From NCBI RefSeq assembly GCF_021462225.1, contig NC_061812.1, positions 42,825,363 through 42,889,362 on the forward strand: a stretch of 64,000 nt of DNA, given 5' to 3'. The DNA comes from Girardinichthys multiradiatus (lineage: Eukaryota; Chordata; Actinopteri; Cyprinodontiformes; Goodeidae). This document shows positions 1 through 13,883 of this stretch, one piece after another. Within the stretch, counting starts at the first letter, position 1. Each line of letters starts with the position of its first letter. The notes beneath the pieces are model-generated. The model had not been told where the DNA came from, made no database searches, and saw nothing but the letters and a program-made list of their open reading frames with translations. Made by a program: the position numbers and the translations under genes.

Positions 1-640
1 ATGATTCTGCATGCAAAACTAATTCTTCAAACTAGTTTAAACTATTTCATTAACCTTTTAATGGTAAAACACATAAATCTAAAAGTCATGCTACATCCAA
101 AAAAACATGTTATTAAGGCAACAATCACTACAAGCATTTTGATTCTATTGTCTCTTAAACAGTGTTAAAACTCAGGAAGGGAGGTACTGAGCGTTACCAT
201 GGGAGCAAAGGTGTGAACCAACCTGGTAGGTGGGCGGAGTCAGGCAGAACTAACCTCTGATGGGCATTATGGGCGGACCCACAGTTTCTCCATTCAAACC
301 CATCTTAGTGTACCTTAAACTGCAAAACTGTTAACATGCACCTACCTCAGAAACAAGCTGCTTCTTAACTCTCCTGAAAACTCAAAGTTTAATCAATCTG
401 GGATTTAGAAACATTATTCTAAACATGGATTATTGTGTCATGCAACATATAAACAAACATTAATTCCGACAAAACAAACACAAAACATCAAAGACAGACA
501 AATGGCCAAATTTGAAGCTTCAAGAATTCAAATAAATTTTTAACAATCTCTTTTCAGAATATGTTTTCTCAACCATATATTTTAATGCTATAATTGATCA
601 ATTTTGTTATGACAATCTTCAGGATCCTTTTTTCAGATGA
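1..640. other. AT-rich intergenic sequence, no gene seen
   Basis: No splice-bounded or conserved coding sequence was found. The short open frames show no recognisable motif. No tandem repeat is obvious. Confidence 0.5.
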
Positions 641-1640
641 GTGCACATGTGCACAATGTTTGGACCATGTAGAACCCTCTTTTGTACATGGCCCCTTCTC
701 CGGATGAAGATGGGGCTGGTTGGGGTCAGGGGGGGTTCGGGTAAGGGGCCGGGGTCGCTCAGGTTCAGCAGGCATGAGCCTGGGCTAGCCCGGACCAGGT
801 TCAAGTGCTGGGTGGTCTGCCTGTCTCCACCCCCGGAGGGAAGGGGACTACCTACTGGGTCCGGGGGCTGGTTGTCCCTATGGGGTATCAGGCACCTGGA
901 CCTGGGAGTATAGAGTATGTATGGAGAGTTTGAGTGAGTGTACGACGTCCATTGTTGTTTGTCTTTACGTTGGGTACGTGGGTGTGAGTGTTTTTATGTG
1001 TACGCATGAGGGTGGGATTGTGTGATTGTGATTGTGTGCCTGTTTTTTTGTGTCAGGTTGAGTCTTGGGCTGCTCCCTCTCCTGGATCAGTTTAGGCCCC
1101 CATCAAATCTGGGGCCTGTTCCCTCCTCGCCACATTACTTGTTGGTGTCTCTGCCCACCGATGTACTTGTGGTTCTCTGTATCCGGGGCTGGGTGCTTTG
1201 GTGTGTGTTGGCTAACTCCCGGTGGCTGCTTGGCCACCTGGACCCCTGGGCTCAGTCGGGCCTCTGCTTAGGGAGTGATATGTCCCAGGGTCTCGGGTCC
1301 ATGGCTGGATCTGCTCGGGCGTAGACGGCTGCCGGCGGGGCCTGTGGGCTCGTCATTGCAGCTCCCTGGGGCTTCTGCACTGTGGCTGCTGAATGGTTCC
1401 CCTGGGATTCTCCCCTGCTCCTCTCTGGGGGGTTACTGTAGTCCCGGCGGTGGTTCTCCTGGGGTTCCTGTGCTCTGGGGGGCCTTTGGATGTCTGTGGC
1501 TCAGATCTCCTCCGTATCTGTCCCGGGTCCAGGGGGCTCTTGTGGCTCCTCACACTCACTATTGCATATTTTTATGGAAAAACCTTGTATACACAAGCGC
1601 GCTCACACTCGGACCCACAGGTGTATAGATTCACGTGTTA
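641..1640. repeat. GC-rich, G/T-skewed block of unknown class
   Basis: This 1-kb block is clearly richer in G and C than the AT-rich DNA on both sides. It contains many GGGG, CTGGG and CCTGG words. Frames up to 117 codons are open, but they look like a by-product of low stop-codon density and none shows a known domain. Abrupt edges and the skewed composition suggest an inserted repeat or the non-coding part of a retroelement rather than a host exon. I cannot name the family. Confidence 0.35.
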
Positions 1641-3387
1641 ACCAGTGGTGATTGCTCTAAGACTGCAAATGAAGCTCAGCTTCTCCTAAAGTGTCAAAAA
1701 AATAGGTGATCAAATATATACTGTTGTGTGTACATGTCATTGACTAAATATGCGCTACAATGCGCTCAACTTTTGTTCAGAATCAGCTTCTTATCACTGG
1801 TAACGACGCATTATTACTGGTAACGACGCAGCTTTCCTCTCACTCATTCCGCAGCTTCACAGTGCTTTAAACAGTGAGTTCAATAGCGAAGCAAAAATGC
1901 TGGGCTTTGTCCCACCCATCGGAAACTCAGCGTCTCTGGGGGTCTATGGGGCAGTGGACTGGCCCCGGCTGGCTTGGACGCTCAGCTTCTGCATGATGAT
2001 TGGATGATCTGTCTGAGGCTGAATCCCTTTTTGATTGAAAGCGAAATGAGCAAATCAGCGATCTTGAAATTGAGCTTCCCCTCCTTGAAAGACCAGCATC
2101 CGCCACTGGTGTTTACAGATAAAGAAATGTTCTATATTATGCCGCATTTACCACTAGATACATCTTGCGTTCATAAGTACCGTGCACTTTTTGGTAAAAA
2201 AGCTGGTATGGAATGTTTCTGCAGGTGTAGAAGCAAGCAGGGTGTTATCCTGTATTCTCTTCATCCTTCTTTCTTTCCTCCATTCTATTCTTCTTCTCTT
2301 CCCTTTTCCTTTTTGCCCCCTTTCTCTCTTTCGTGCTTCTATTTTTCCTTTTCATTTCTGTCTCCAAGTCCGTAACAATTGAAATAATCCCAAAGCAGTT
2401 TCTAATAAAGTTTCTTTTTATGAATATCAAGCAGAGCTTTAAAGCGTTAGCTGTAATGCTCCACTTGTGAAAGTAAATCTGTTGGGCTTTTTCTTGGCAC
2501 TCAGACAACAATTGTGACACGGTTCAGGACACGGTTAACAATAAATAAAAATAAAAAAATAAACAAATTCATAAACCCAGCGGAGCAAAACAATCCAGCA
2601 GAGAATCAGTTTCAGGACAACCTGCAAGGATGCTGACCTCCCAATAAACTTGGATTATGTTTATTTTTTTGATGTCTTCATAAGTAAATTGGTCGTCACT
2701 TTTACAATACAGGAGTTCTTATCCTCTTAGTCTCAAGAAAAGTATTTCTTGCAGCCAGTTTTTGAGAGCTGGAAAAACTATCATTTTTATTTAAATGTAG
2801 ATTAGGAGATAGGACATATGATGACCAAACAGAGAAGAGGGGCTTTGGTAAGGTAAAAACTGAACAGGGATCATGTATTTGCCTCTAAATTTCCCTCTAG
2901 TAGGGACTGAAATTGGTATTTTATTGTCCTTATTATCTAAACAGATTAAAATATGTGTTACTTAACATTGGCATGTGTTACCCCTCTGTGGTCCCTGTAC
3001 TGGCCATAATTATTTAAATAGCAAGAAATATGCTTTTAAAAATGTTATGAAAATTATTATTTGTGGAACTAAGTATGTGGTTTATTCAATAAAAATGCTT
3101 TTGTGGTATATCTTATCTTGTTTTAGTGTAGATTAGCGCAATTTTAATATCACACTACTATATAATTTATTAGGTAAATCAGTCTCATATATTTCACCAA
3201 TAATAACACTATTTATCAATGTGATATGATCCTTTCGCATTGAACGATCAGTTAATATACATTAGTTAATCTAAGTGTCAGCACTGAAACCTATTCCTGT
3301 CACAGATAATGTCAAGTCACCCAAAGCCTAGGAGAAAAAAAATTTTTTTTTAAATCACATAAAATGTTGCCTTAATATTTCCAAATA
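1641..3387. other. Intergenic sequence with a pyrimidine tract
   Basis: A T/C-rich tract lies near 2260-2372. A plus-strand open frame at 1974-2375 runs into that tract and shows no recognisable domain. The segment 1790-2220 has the look of an interspersed repeat (two near-identical TGGTAACGACGCA words at about 1798-1832), but I could not assign it. Confidence 0.35.
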
Positions 3388-3860
3388 ATGTTCTTTCCTC
3401 CTGATGCAATCTATTCTGTCAAGTGTACCAATCCCTTCATCAGTAAAACATCCCCACAACATGAAGTTGCTACCCGTGTACTTCACACCTGGGATAGTGT
3501 CCTCAGGCTTACAAGCGTCCCACTTTCTACTCTAAATGTGTTGGTTTCATCAAACCACAGGGTATGTCACCAAAAATGTAATTGCATTTGCACTGTAAGC
3601 TGGTTTTATTGGATGCTTTTGAACTAACGGCTTCCTCCTCGCTGAGAGGCCTTTCAGTCCATGTTGGTGTAGTAGTTGTTTCAAGTCATAACATCTTAAA
3701 CTGGACTCTCATGGACTGCTTCAAGGCATCAACAGTCTCTCCTGCTTATTGTTTTGGCATTTAGCCACCAGAAAGCATGTTGGTTTTCTTAAAGGGAAAA
3801 AGCCTAATTCAAGGTTCTATTTACCTCATCTGAACATAAGTGATGTACATCATGTAACAT
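3388..3860 (-). mobile_element. Decayed Tc1-like transposon fragment
   Basis: Read on the minus strand, this stretch has the order of blocks seen in classical fish Tc1 elements: the end of the catalytic-domain region around the 'ccacaacatgaag' block, then the 'catcaaaccacag' block, then the 'ctgagaggcctttcag' block further upstream in the transposase. No open frame survives and no terminal repeats were found. It is an old internal fragment. Confidence 0.55.
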
Positions 3861-4722
3861 TTCATAGTCTTTATGGAAGAGCCCTTCTATTATTCAGATT
3901 TATCAGAGTATAATAAAATATTGCTTGAGTTGATCGAGTGTACAATTGTTTGTTGCAGGGATGAGAAGCTTAGAAGCTGTACTGTAACTAACCTTGATGT
4001 CCCAATTAGATCCAGTGTTTGCTTTTTTAAACACAGAGTGCACTGTTAGTGATGTTTTATACTTGTTAAACTTATCCATGATGACATTCATTAATATGAA
4101 ATAAATGTAAAATAAACAAGAAAGAGCATATCAGTTTTAGATTAAAAGAGAATTAAAGGATTTAGTCATAAAATCAAAGGATGGATTTAATAACAAATAT
4201 GTTTTATGTTTCAGTGCTCAGTAATCATTTAATACAACATATGATGACTTCTTAAAGAGTCCAGTTTGTAGCGTTCTGTTTTGAGGTGAGCAGATGGAAA
4301 TGATTATCTTGGCAGGATGTAAGACAAAATGCCTGATCAGTCAAAGACCAGCAGAAATGATGAACCACGCCTTAACATACATTTAAAAAGAACCAGAGAT
4401 GTGCCATGGCATATCAATCAGGGTGAACATCGTGATGATTTTTAAATTACTCTGATGTTCATGTATCAACTGCAATTGACTTTTTCTTTCCTCTTTTTTT
4501 TTGGTACTATGTATTTATCGGTTAAATGTCTTTCATGAACTCACTTTGACCTTAAGTGAAAAAAGAAAACAGGCCAAGTTAGAATTCCTTTAAAAAGTTT
4601 TTGTCACTCTATTCCTGCAGTTAAAACTCTTTTTATTGGGATTCTTGAGACATTGGGGGGCTATCTCCTGTTTAATGGGCTCTCCCCTACCTGTTGCTGC
4701 ATAACTTTCCAGCAGCTGTTTT

Positions 4723-4880
4723 CATCCATCCATCCATCCATCCATCCATCCATCCATCCATCCATCTTCGTTACCTGCTTCTTTTGTACAGGGGAGCTGG
4801 TGCCTATCTCCAGTGGTCTACAGGCAAGAGGTACACCCTGGACAGGTTGTCAGTCCATTGCAGAGAAATAGAAACATTTC
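4723..4880. repeat. (ATCC)n microsatellite plus dispersed repeat fragment
   Basis: About eleven CATC units at 4723-4766 are followed by a block ('ctggtgcctatctccag', then 'tacaccctggacagg') that recurs at about 35350-35430 in the longer repeat inside the trnt1 gene. It is a 5' fragment of the same dispersed family. Confidence 0.65.
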
Positions 4881-5085
4881 CAGAAAGTATTACCTCATTG
4901 AAAATGAAAATTCTAATCAGGGACATCACTGGGATAGAATGTCGGACCAGGAGAAATGTTCGTCCTCATTCGATTCAAAGAATTTTCAGGCTATATTAAT
5001 TCTTTTAGTCAACAAATTTTAAAGACTTATTTAGCAGAACAGTGTCATTGTTTTAATTAGGTTTCATGTTTTCAGTTTATGTAGT

Positions 5086-5640
5086 GTGGGGAACCAGCCA
5101 TGTGAACAAGCAAAAGACTGTGTCATTTTAAATGCCTGACTGCATGGCATCAGAACAAAGGAACTGGTCAAATACTCCTGATCCTTTGCTGAAAGCCCTA
5201 AATTGGGTTCCCTCGTGACATCATAAAGGTATAAAAGTGCAGCACTTCACTTAACACTTGTCATGTGAGGACGTTTAGAACTACATTGCAAAAATCTAGG
5301 TAGATAATTATCCTGAACTTGCTAGCCAAGTGAAACACCTCCCTGTTTTTAATTAACTTTTCAGCCGAATCAAGATCAGCTGTTTGTGTACCCGGTGATC
5401 TTGAAAACCATCTCTAGATAAACCCAGATCATCAAAGGAGAATCTCTGTGGCTGTCTCCTGTCAACATATACTTTCCCTGCTGTCTGGGAAACGAGCTAC
5501 CCTGGAACCACAGATGGCGTCCTGTCTCGGTCCATACACCTCCAGCCAGTCTACCCGGAGTCTATTCCTGAGGAACCACAAGCTTCAATGTCTAGCAGGA
5601 GCGATCACAAGATGAAGGCTTTGTTTCTGGACAAAGACAT
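5086..5640 (+). other. Promoter-like or LTR-like segment with a 33-residue open frame
   Basis: A strong TATA box (TATAAAAG, 5230-5237) lies after a CRE-like TGACATCA (about 5217-5224). Downstream, at 5514-5615, is a short frame of 33 codons starting ATGGCG after an ACAG context. No homologue is recognised. The segment could be a solo LTR, a promoter of an unrecognised transcript, or chance. No paired LTR and no target duplication were found. Confidence 0.25.
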
Positions 5641-6034
5641 TAGCTTAGAAAAAACAAAACACAATGAGCTATAGATATTTTTGATTTCCTGAGTTCCTTG
5701 TTTTCTATGTTGTTGCTTAAAGTGCTTCTATTTTACTAAACAGGACCGCCCACAAGGCGAAGTATGATAAGATACTGTACTCTTGCTCTACATTATCTGT
5801 TAGTTATTGGTAGTTTTAATGCTCATTGAGTTTGTTCTTTTTTGTGTTTTAATTTGTTCTGTCGCAGCATTTCAGGCAGACCAAATGGAGCAGATGGTTG
5901 CCTACATGTGCCATGGCAGTTTTTGTAATTGTATGAATAAATGATTAATTCCAGATTCAACCCAGCATCAGAGTAGGCAGGTCACATTGGTGTTATAGTA
6001 ACCTTTGCTTGTGTGACCTTCAACTATTTAAGTA

Positions 6035-8640
<2,606 letters not shown>

Positions 8641-8835
8641 GCAGTGATGTCAAAATGAGGCTTTTTGAAGCATAGAATCATTTGTAACCATTGTGTCATA
8701 AAGTGGTTCACTACCCGAAGCTTCATTCAATTCCTTTAAGTGACATCTACTCGCAGTAGTTATTGTTGCACCAAATGAAACCCTGCAAATGTGATGCACC
8801 TCTTGTGTGAATAATAGCACTTATGTATGTATATA

Positions 8836-8969
8836 TGCGTGTTGTACATATGTGTTTTTGGTCTGGCCTCCCCGGTGGCCCCGCGCCGTTCCGGACCCTT
8901 TGTGGGGTGCCTTGAGACGACTTTGTTGTAAATAAGCGCTATATAAATAAATAAACTGAAACTGAAACT
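8836..8969 (+). mobile_element. LINE 3'-tail fragment (L2-like)
   Basis: The segment ends with 'cgctatataaataaataaa' followed by a CTGAAA-type tail, preceded by 'gccttgagacgac'. The same end is seen in the longer copies at 8985-9888 and 58014-58765. Class assignment to an L2-like LINE is from general knowledge of fish repeats. Confidence 0.5.
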
Positions 8970-8984
8970 ATCTCTGTAGTTATG

Positions 8985-9888
8985 CTGCTATAGGCTTAGG
9001 CTGCTGGAGGACATAATGACCACTTTCACCCTCTTCGCTACATTCTCACACTACTCTCCAATTTTGCATTATATGTTGTTATTTCAGTTTTTAACTTTAT
9101 GTTTTCTCTTTTCTCTTTCTAGAAGCTACACCTGGCCTGACTCTGTGTCTACCTGTGACAACTTTCTGGAGAGGGGCATCGTCCAAGCATCTGCTGGCAA
9201 CTACTTAATGCTCACCTTCTACAGATGATCCACATAGCCCTCTCTTTCAGTGTTTAACCCTTTCTCTCTCCTAGATATAGCAATTGACTGAGCTTTTACT
9301 GTAACTAATTATATGTGCTCTCTTTCAGACTCTATCCTTGAAAACTGGCTCAAAGTTTATCTGTCCTTTCTTTCTAGATGAAACGCCTAAAGGAGCTACA
9401 TCCACTAACATTTACTTTTCCTTCCCATTGAAAGTACTCCTGGATCAGTGCTTCTGTATTCTTTGTGTGTCTCTGCTCTGTTCTCTCAAACCCCCAGTCG
9501 GTCATAGCAGATGGCCGCTCACACTGAGCCTGGTTCTGCTGGAGGTTTCTTCCTGTTAAAAGGGAGTTTTTCCTCTCCACTGTCGCTACATGCGTGCTCA
9601 GTATGAGGGATTGCTGCAAAGTCAACGCCAGTGACTGTCCACTGTCTCTACATGCTCATCCAGGAGGAGTGACTGCTACAAGTCTCTGACTCGATGCAAT
9701 CTGCTGGGTTTCCTTAGATAGAAAAACGTTTTATCCAATTTGAATAAATAACTGAATCTGACGGCACTGTTCAATGGTTAGGATTAATTGGAATGTATGT
9801 ACCTGACTTTTGTGAAGTGCCTTGAGACGACATGTGTTGTGAATTAGCGCTATATAAATAAACTGAATTGAATTGAATTGAATTAAAC
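8985..9888 (+). mobile_element. 5'-truncated LINE 3' end (L2-like), copy 1
   Basis: About 760 bp, from roughly 9128 to 9888, aligns by eye with 58014-58765. The two share the blocks 'ggttctgctggaggtttctt', 'ctcagtatgagggattgctg' and 'gccttgagacgacat', and end in a GAATT/TTGAA tandem tail. No reverse transcriptase frame is present, so this is the 3' untranslated end left by a 5'-truncated insertion. The left boundary is uncertain. Confidence 0.55.
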
Positions 9889-10431
9889 TAACCCATTAAA
9901 GATTCTGAGTAAATAACTCATTAAAAACAACGTGAACTGTAGGGGATTAAGGATAAAAAATAGCCATTAGGCTAATTCTGGATTCTTTAAATTGAATTTT
10001 CATTTGTTATATGAAATTCCACTGTCCCATTTTAAATAAATAACTAAACAAAATAAATGAAGTGAAAATTTTTGATTTGTCATTCATATTTTCTTTGGGA
10101 TTGTGCTTGGTGTACTGAGTGTTTTTGGACATTGTGCTTGGTGAAATAAAGAGGGTGTTTGTGTTACTTCAGGTGTTTGTATTCAAGAAAAGTAATTTTT
10201 GCACAGTAGAAGGGCTCAAACGGTTTCTTTTTTTCAGAACATTTCTCCAGCTTTGGAAAATACTCTTTCACAGGGAACAGAGGAGGCTGGTGTGACAAGG
10301 AACTGTTTGGCTGGGTGGTATAGGTTTGGATACAGTGAAAGGCTGGGAGTCCTTCACCATGAAGTCCACAAGAGCTTCATCAGACTCTTGCTTCTAAAAT
10401 AATAAATAAAGAAAAGTAACTTGAATTTAAC

Positions 10432-10911
10432 TTACAACCATTTAACTGTCATTCTTTCTAATTCTGTATGTATGTCTATGTTATGCTGACCTTGATTGGT
10501 GGCACAAGGCTGAGTGTTCTCGTGTTTGGCTCTATAATGCCTCAGCTTTGATGACGTATTATTATTATATGTCAGCAGCTGCAGGCAAAGCAAACACTGC
10601 ACCTGTAAAACCAAGATAACAACCCGTTACCGCACCTCTTGCATAACATGATACCATGACTATGACACCACTGCATAGTATAGGCTATAGGCTTTCTAAT
10701 AAACAATTTGAATGTACATTACCTTATTAGGTGGCACCAAATCGAAATATTCCCACACTTGGGAACACTTCTTAGATGGTTGCTCCATGACAGAATAATC
10801 CACCAAAACTCCAAATATCCAAAAACGAGAGCTGTTCGTAACGTATAACACGTGTAGAACGGGGATGTGAACTGGGGCTTGAGCCATCATAAATACACTG
10901 AATCGCGCCAA
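10432..10911 (-). pseudogene. hAT transposase N-terminus with split BED zinc finger
   Basis: Exon 1 (10911-10723) ends SQVWEYFDLVPPNK at a GTAATG donor. Exon 2 (10602-10432) begins after a TTTTACAG acceptor with VQCLLC, both phase 0. Joined, they give the BED-finger pattern: an aromatic W/F region, C-x2-C, then KLRHYRAKH with the paired histidines. BED fingers bind DNA and are the usual N-terminal domain of hAT transposases. The frame stops about 32 residues after the last histidine, and nothing further of a transposase is visible, so this is a truncated remnant or a domain left after internal deletion. The start Met at 10911 is the first in frame and is uncertain. Confidence 0.6.
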
Positions 10912-11329
10912 ATGTTTGAAACTGACTCGGTCTGAATGAAGCAGTGAAGTGGTTCACACGTCATCGGGGACGTCACATGAAGCGAGCTCCGACCCACTCT
11001 TTCACCATAACTACCCTGTAGAGTTTGAAGCGTGCTTTGAAGCCTTGATGTTAGAGGTAACATCACTAGTAACAGCTAGACCTCTGCTTCTATGCAGTCC
11101 TGCTTCCAAGCAGTTTTTCTGATCTCCTTGTTTTTCTCCCCCAGCCTTGCAGATCGCCTTTTGCTGAAGGAAGTCGTGGAACCTTTCTGGTCTTAGTTTT
11201 CACTCGTGTCATGTTCAAAGAAGTTTGGGAACTCCAGCCTTGACACCTCAGCCCTTAGCCTCCTCTCTGCATTAATACTTTAGTAATACAGCTGCAAGTC
11301 TTTTTGAGTGTATCTCTACAAGCTTTACA

Positions 11330-13420
11330 TGTCTAGAAGATATTGTTCATTCTTCTTTGCCTAAATGGCTCAAACTCAGTGGGACTTGCTGGAAATCATT
11401 TGTGAACATCAGTTTTCAAGTCACCGTAGCAACAGCTTCTCTATTGGATGTACAGGGGTTGGACAATGAAACTGAAACACCTGGTTTTAGACCACAATAA
11501 TTTATTAGTATGGTGTAGGGCCTCCCTTTGTGGCCAATACAGCGTCAATTCGTCTTGGGAATGACATATACAAGTCCTGCACAGTGGTCAGAGGGATTTT
11601 AAGCCATTCTTCTTGCAGCAGAGTGGCCAGGTCACTACGTGATACTGGTGGAGGAAAACGTTTCCTGACTCGCTCCTCCAAAACACCCCAAAGTGGCTAA
11701 ATAATATTTAGTCTGGTGACTGTGCAGGCCATGGGAGATGTTCAACTTCACTTTCATGTTCATCAAACCAATCTTTCACCAGTCTTGCTGTGTGTATTGG
11801 TGCATTGTCATCCTGATACACGGCACCGCCTTCAGGATACAATGTTTCAACCATTGGATGCACATGGTCCTCAAGAATGGTTCAGTAGTCCTTGGCAGTG
11901 ATGCGCCCATCTAGCACAAGTATTGGGCCAAGGGAATACCATGATATGGCAGCCCAAACATCACTGATCCACCCCCATGCTTCACTCTGGGCATGCAACA
12001 GTCTGGGTGCTACGCTTCTTTGGGGCTTCTCCACACCGTAACTCTCCTGGATGTGGGGAAAACAGTAAAGGTGGACTCATCAGAGAACAATACATGTTTC
12101 ACATTGTCCACAACTCAATATTTGCACTCCTTGCACCATTGAAACCGACGTTTGGCATTGGCATGAGTGACCAAAGGTTTGGCAATAGCAGCCCAGCCAT
12201 GTATATTGACCCTGTGGAGCTCCTGATGGACAGTTCTGGTGGAAACAGGAGAGTTGAGGTGCACATTTAATTCTGCCGTGATTTGGGCAGCCGTGGTTTT
12301 ATGTTTTTTGGATATAATCCGGGTTAGCACCCAAACATCCCTTTCAGACAGCTTGCGTCCACAGTTAATCCTGTTGGATGTGGTTCGTCCTTCTTGGTGG
12401 TATGCTGACATTACCCTGGATACCGTGGCTCTTGATACATCACAAAGACTTGCTGTCTTGGTCACAGATGCGCCAGCAAGACGTGCACCAACAATTTGTC
12501 CTCTTGTCACCCATAATGTTGTGTGCATTTCAATATTTTGAGCAAAACTGTGCTCTTACCCTGCTAATTGAACCTTCACTCTCTGTTCTTACTGGTGCAA
12601 TGTGCAATCAATGAAGATTGGCTACCAGGCTGGTCCAATTTAGCCATGAAACCTCCCACACTAAAATGACAGGTGTTTCAGTTTCATTGTCCAACCCCTA
12701 TAGGTCTGGACTTTGTTTGTGACATTCTAACACATGCTTTGAACTAAGCCGCTCCATTACAGCTCTGGCTGTGTGTTTAGTCTTGTTGTTCTGCTGGAAG
12801 ACAAAACTCTGCTTCAGTCTCAAGTCTACCAGCAGCTTCCCAGTCCCTGCTATGGAAACATATCTCTGCAACATAATGCTGCCACCATCGTGTTTCACTG
12901 TGAGAATGATGTGTTCAGGGTGATGTGCATTGTTAGTTTTCCTCCACTCGTTGTGTTTTATGTGTAGGCCACACCATTCAAATTTAGTCACATCTTACCA
13001 GACAGCCCACATCCACATGTTTGCTATGTCCCCAGCATTGCATTTCCATTAGATTTAGTTCTGGATTCATGTTGATTCTGAAGTCTTCCGCATCTTGAGC
13101 TTTCAAACAAAAAAGCCTAGGGCTTCCTTTAGGGCCAAAACTGACTGATATTTAAAACTCTTCCGTATCCATCCGCCTTGACAAGCAGTCTTGCTTCAGC
13201 TGAAGAAAAGTAACCCCAGAGCATGATGCTGCCACAACCACATTTCAGCAGTTGTGTTGTTTTGGTCATATGCTGCAATGATTTTCTGCCCATTCATTTT
13301 AGAATTATGACCCAAAGTTACAACTTGTTTCTTTCAGACCATAAGACATTATTCCACTAGATTTCAGAAGATTTTTATTCACTTTTAGGTTGTCTCTTCA
13401 GACTTTCTATATGATATCAT
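11330..13420 (-). mobile_element. Old Tc1-like element (family C), split by a younger Tc1
   Basis: The flanks of the inserted A element join to a continuous old Tc1 sequence: '...ttctctattggatg' on the left and 'ggtctggactttgtttgtg' on the right. Downstream, minus-strand residues 12991-12698 show transposase pieces such as LTVKHDGGSIML, FQQNNKTKHTARA and a terminal QSPDL. Many frameshifts and stops are present. Similar C-family remnants lie elsewhere in the window. Confidence 0.65.
11453..12700 (-). mobile_element. Tc1-like element A, copy 1 (decayed), nested in family C
   Basis: The left end CAGGGGTTGGACAATGAAAC follows TA (11451-11452). The right end is the inverted copy, mutated in its last base, followed by TA (12701-12702). 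The minus strand carries a broken transposase: the N-terminal helix-turn-helix part is open at 12528-12115 ([18 protein letters not shown]), and the rest is frameshifted. Same family as 15271-18123 and 32974-34231. Confidence 0.85.
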
Positions 13421-13847
13421 GCAAAGTGTGTGAAGATGAGTGTTAACCTTTCTATTGTTTTCAGTTTAGCTAAATAACGCTAACAACTACCTTTTGCTAC
13501 CCTAAGGAGCTGAAGTCAGTATACAATTTGTAGGCCTCTTCACCAGCTAGATGAAAGTCCGCTACTCTAACTCGACTGCTTGCATGGTAACTTGAAATCA
13601 GAGGCTAACCTCACTGTCATGTTTCTTGCTAAAATAGCTATGAACTCATTATAGGGCATCCTTCCAGGAGTTTTCAATTCAAGGTTGGATTATTTTTCCT
13701 CTGTTAGAAATGCCAAGGAGAACACTTTCTAGGTTAAAAATAAGTAAATGATGTTTTTTTCAAAGGTTATAACTTTCTATTTACTCTAGCTAAGACCCAT
13801 CATTATTTGCATTTTGTAGCTTCTATTAGTCATAATAATTGGATCTA

Positions 13848-13883
<36 letters not shown>

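Larger units (their letters stand above)
8643..11065 (-). mobile_element. hAT-like DNA transposon, internally deleted, with LINE insertions
   Basis: The ends form short imperfect inverted repeats: AGTGATGT at the left (about 8643) and ACATCACTA at the right (about 11057-11065), each followed inward by a related 'gcttt..aagca' block. Flanks read TTAACAGC on the left and GTAACAGC on the right, a 7-of-8 match to the 8-bp target duplication expected for hAT. Near the right end the minus strand encodes a BED-type zinc finger in two exons. No hAT catalytic or dimerisation domain is visible, and the left part is filled with LINE 3' ends. It is a non-autonomous or broken element. Confidence 0.6.

Noticed and set aside
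2245..2520. Minus-strand Lys/Arg/Glu-rich frame
   Set aside because: It is the complement of a pyrimidine tract, giving low-complexity AAG/GAA codons, with no conserved segment.
4653..4999. Plus-strand frames with HPSIHPSIHPS repeats
   Set aside because: They are a translation of the ATCC microsatellite and not a protein repeat.
11977..12270. Plus-strand frames across element A copies (also 33278-33655 and 15430-15756)
   Set aside because: They are reverse-strand shadows of the transposase. They recur in every A copy for that reason only.
13847..13882. Possible CRISPR-like or regulatory array
   Set aside because: It is a simple CTGT microsatellite. No spaced repeats exist anywhere in the window, and the genome is eukaryotic.
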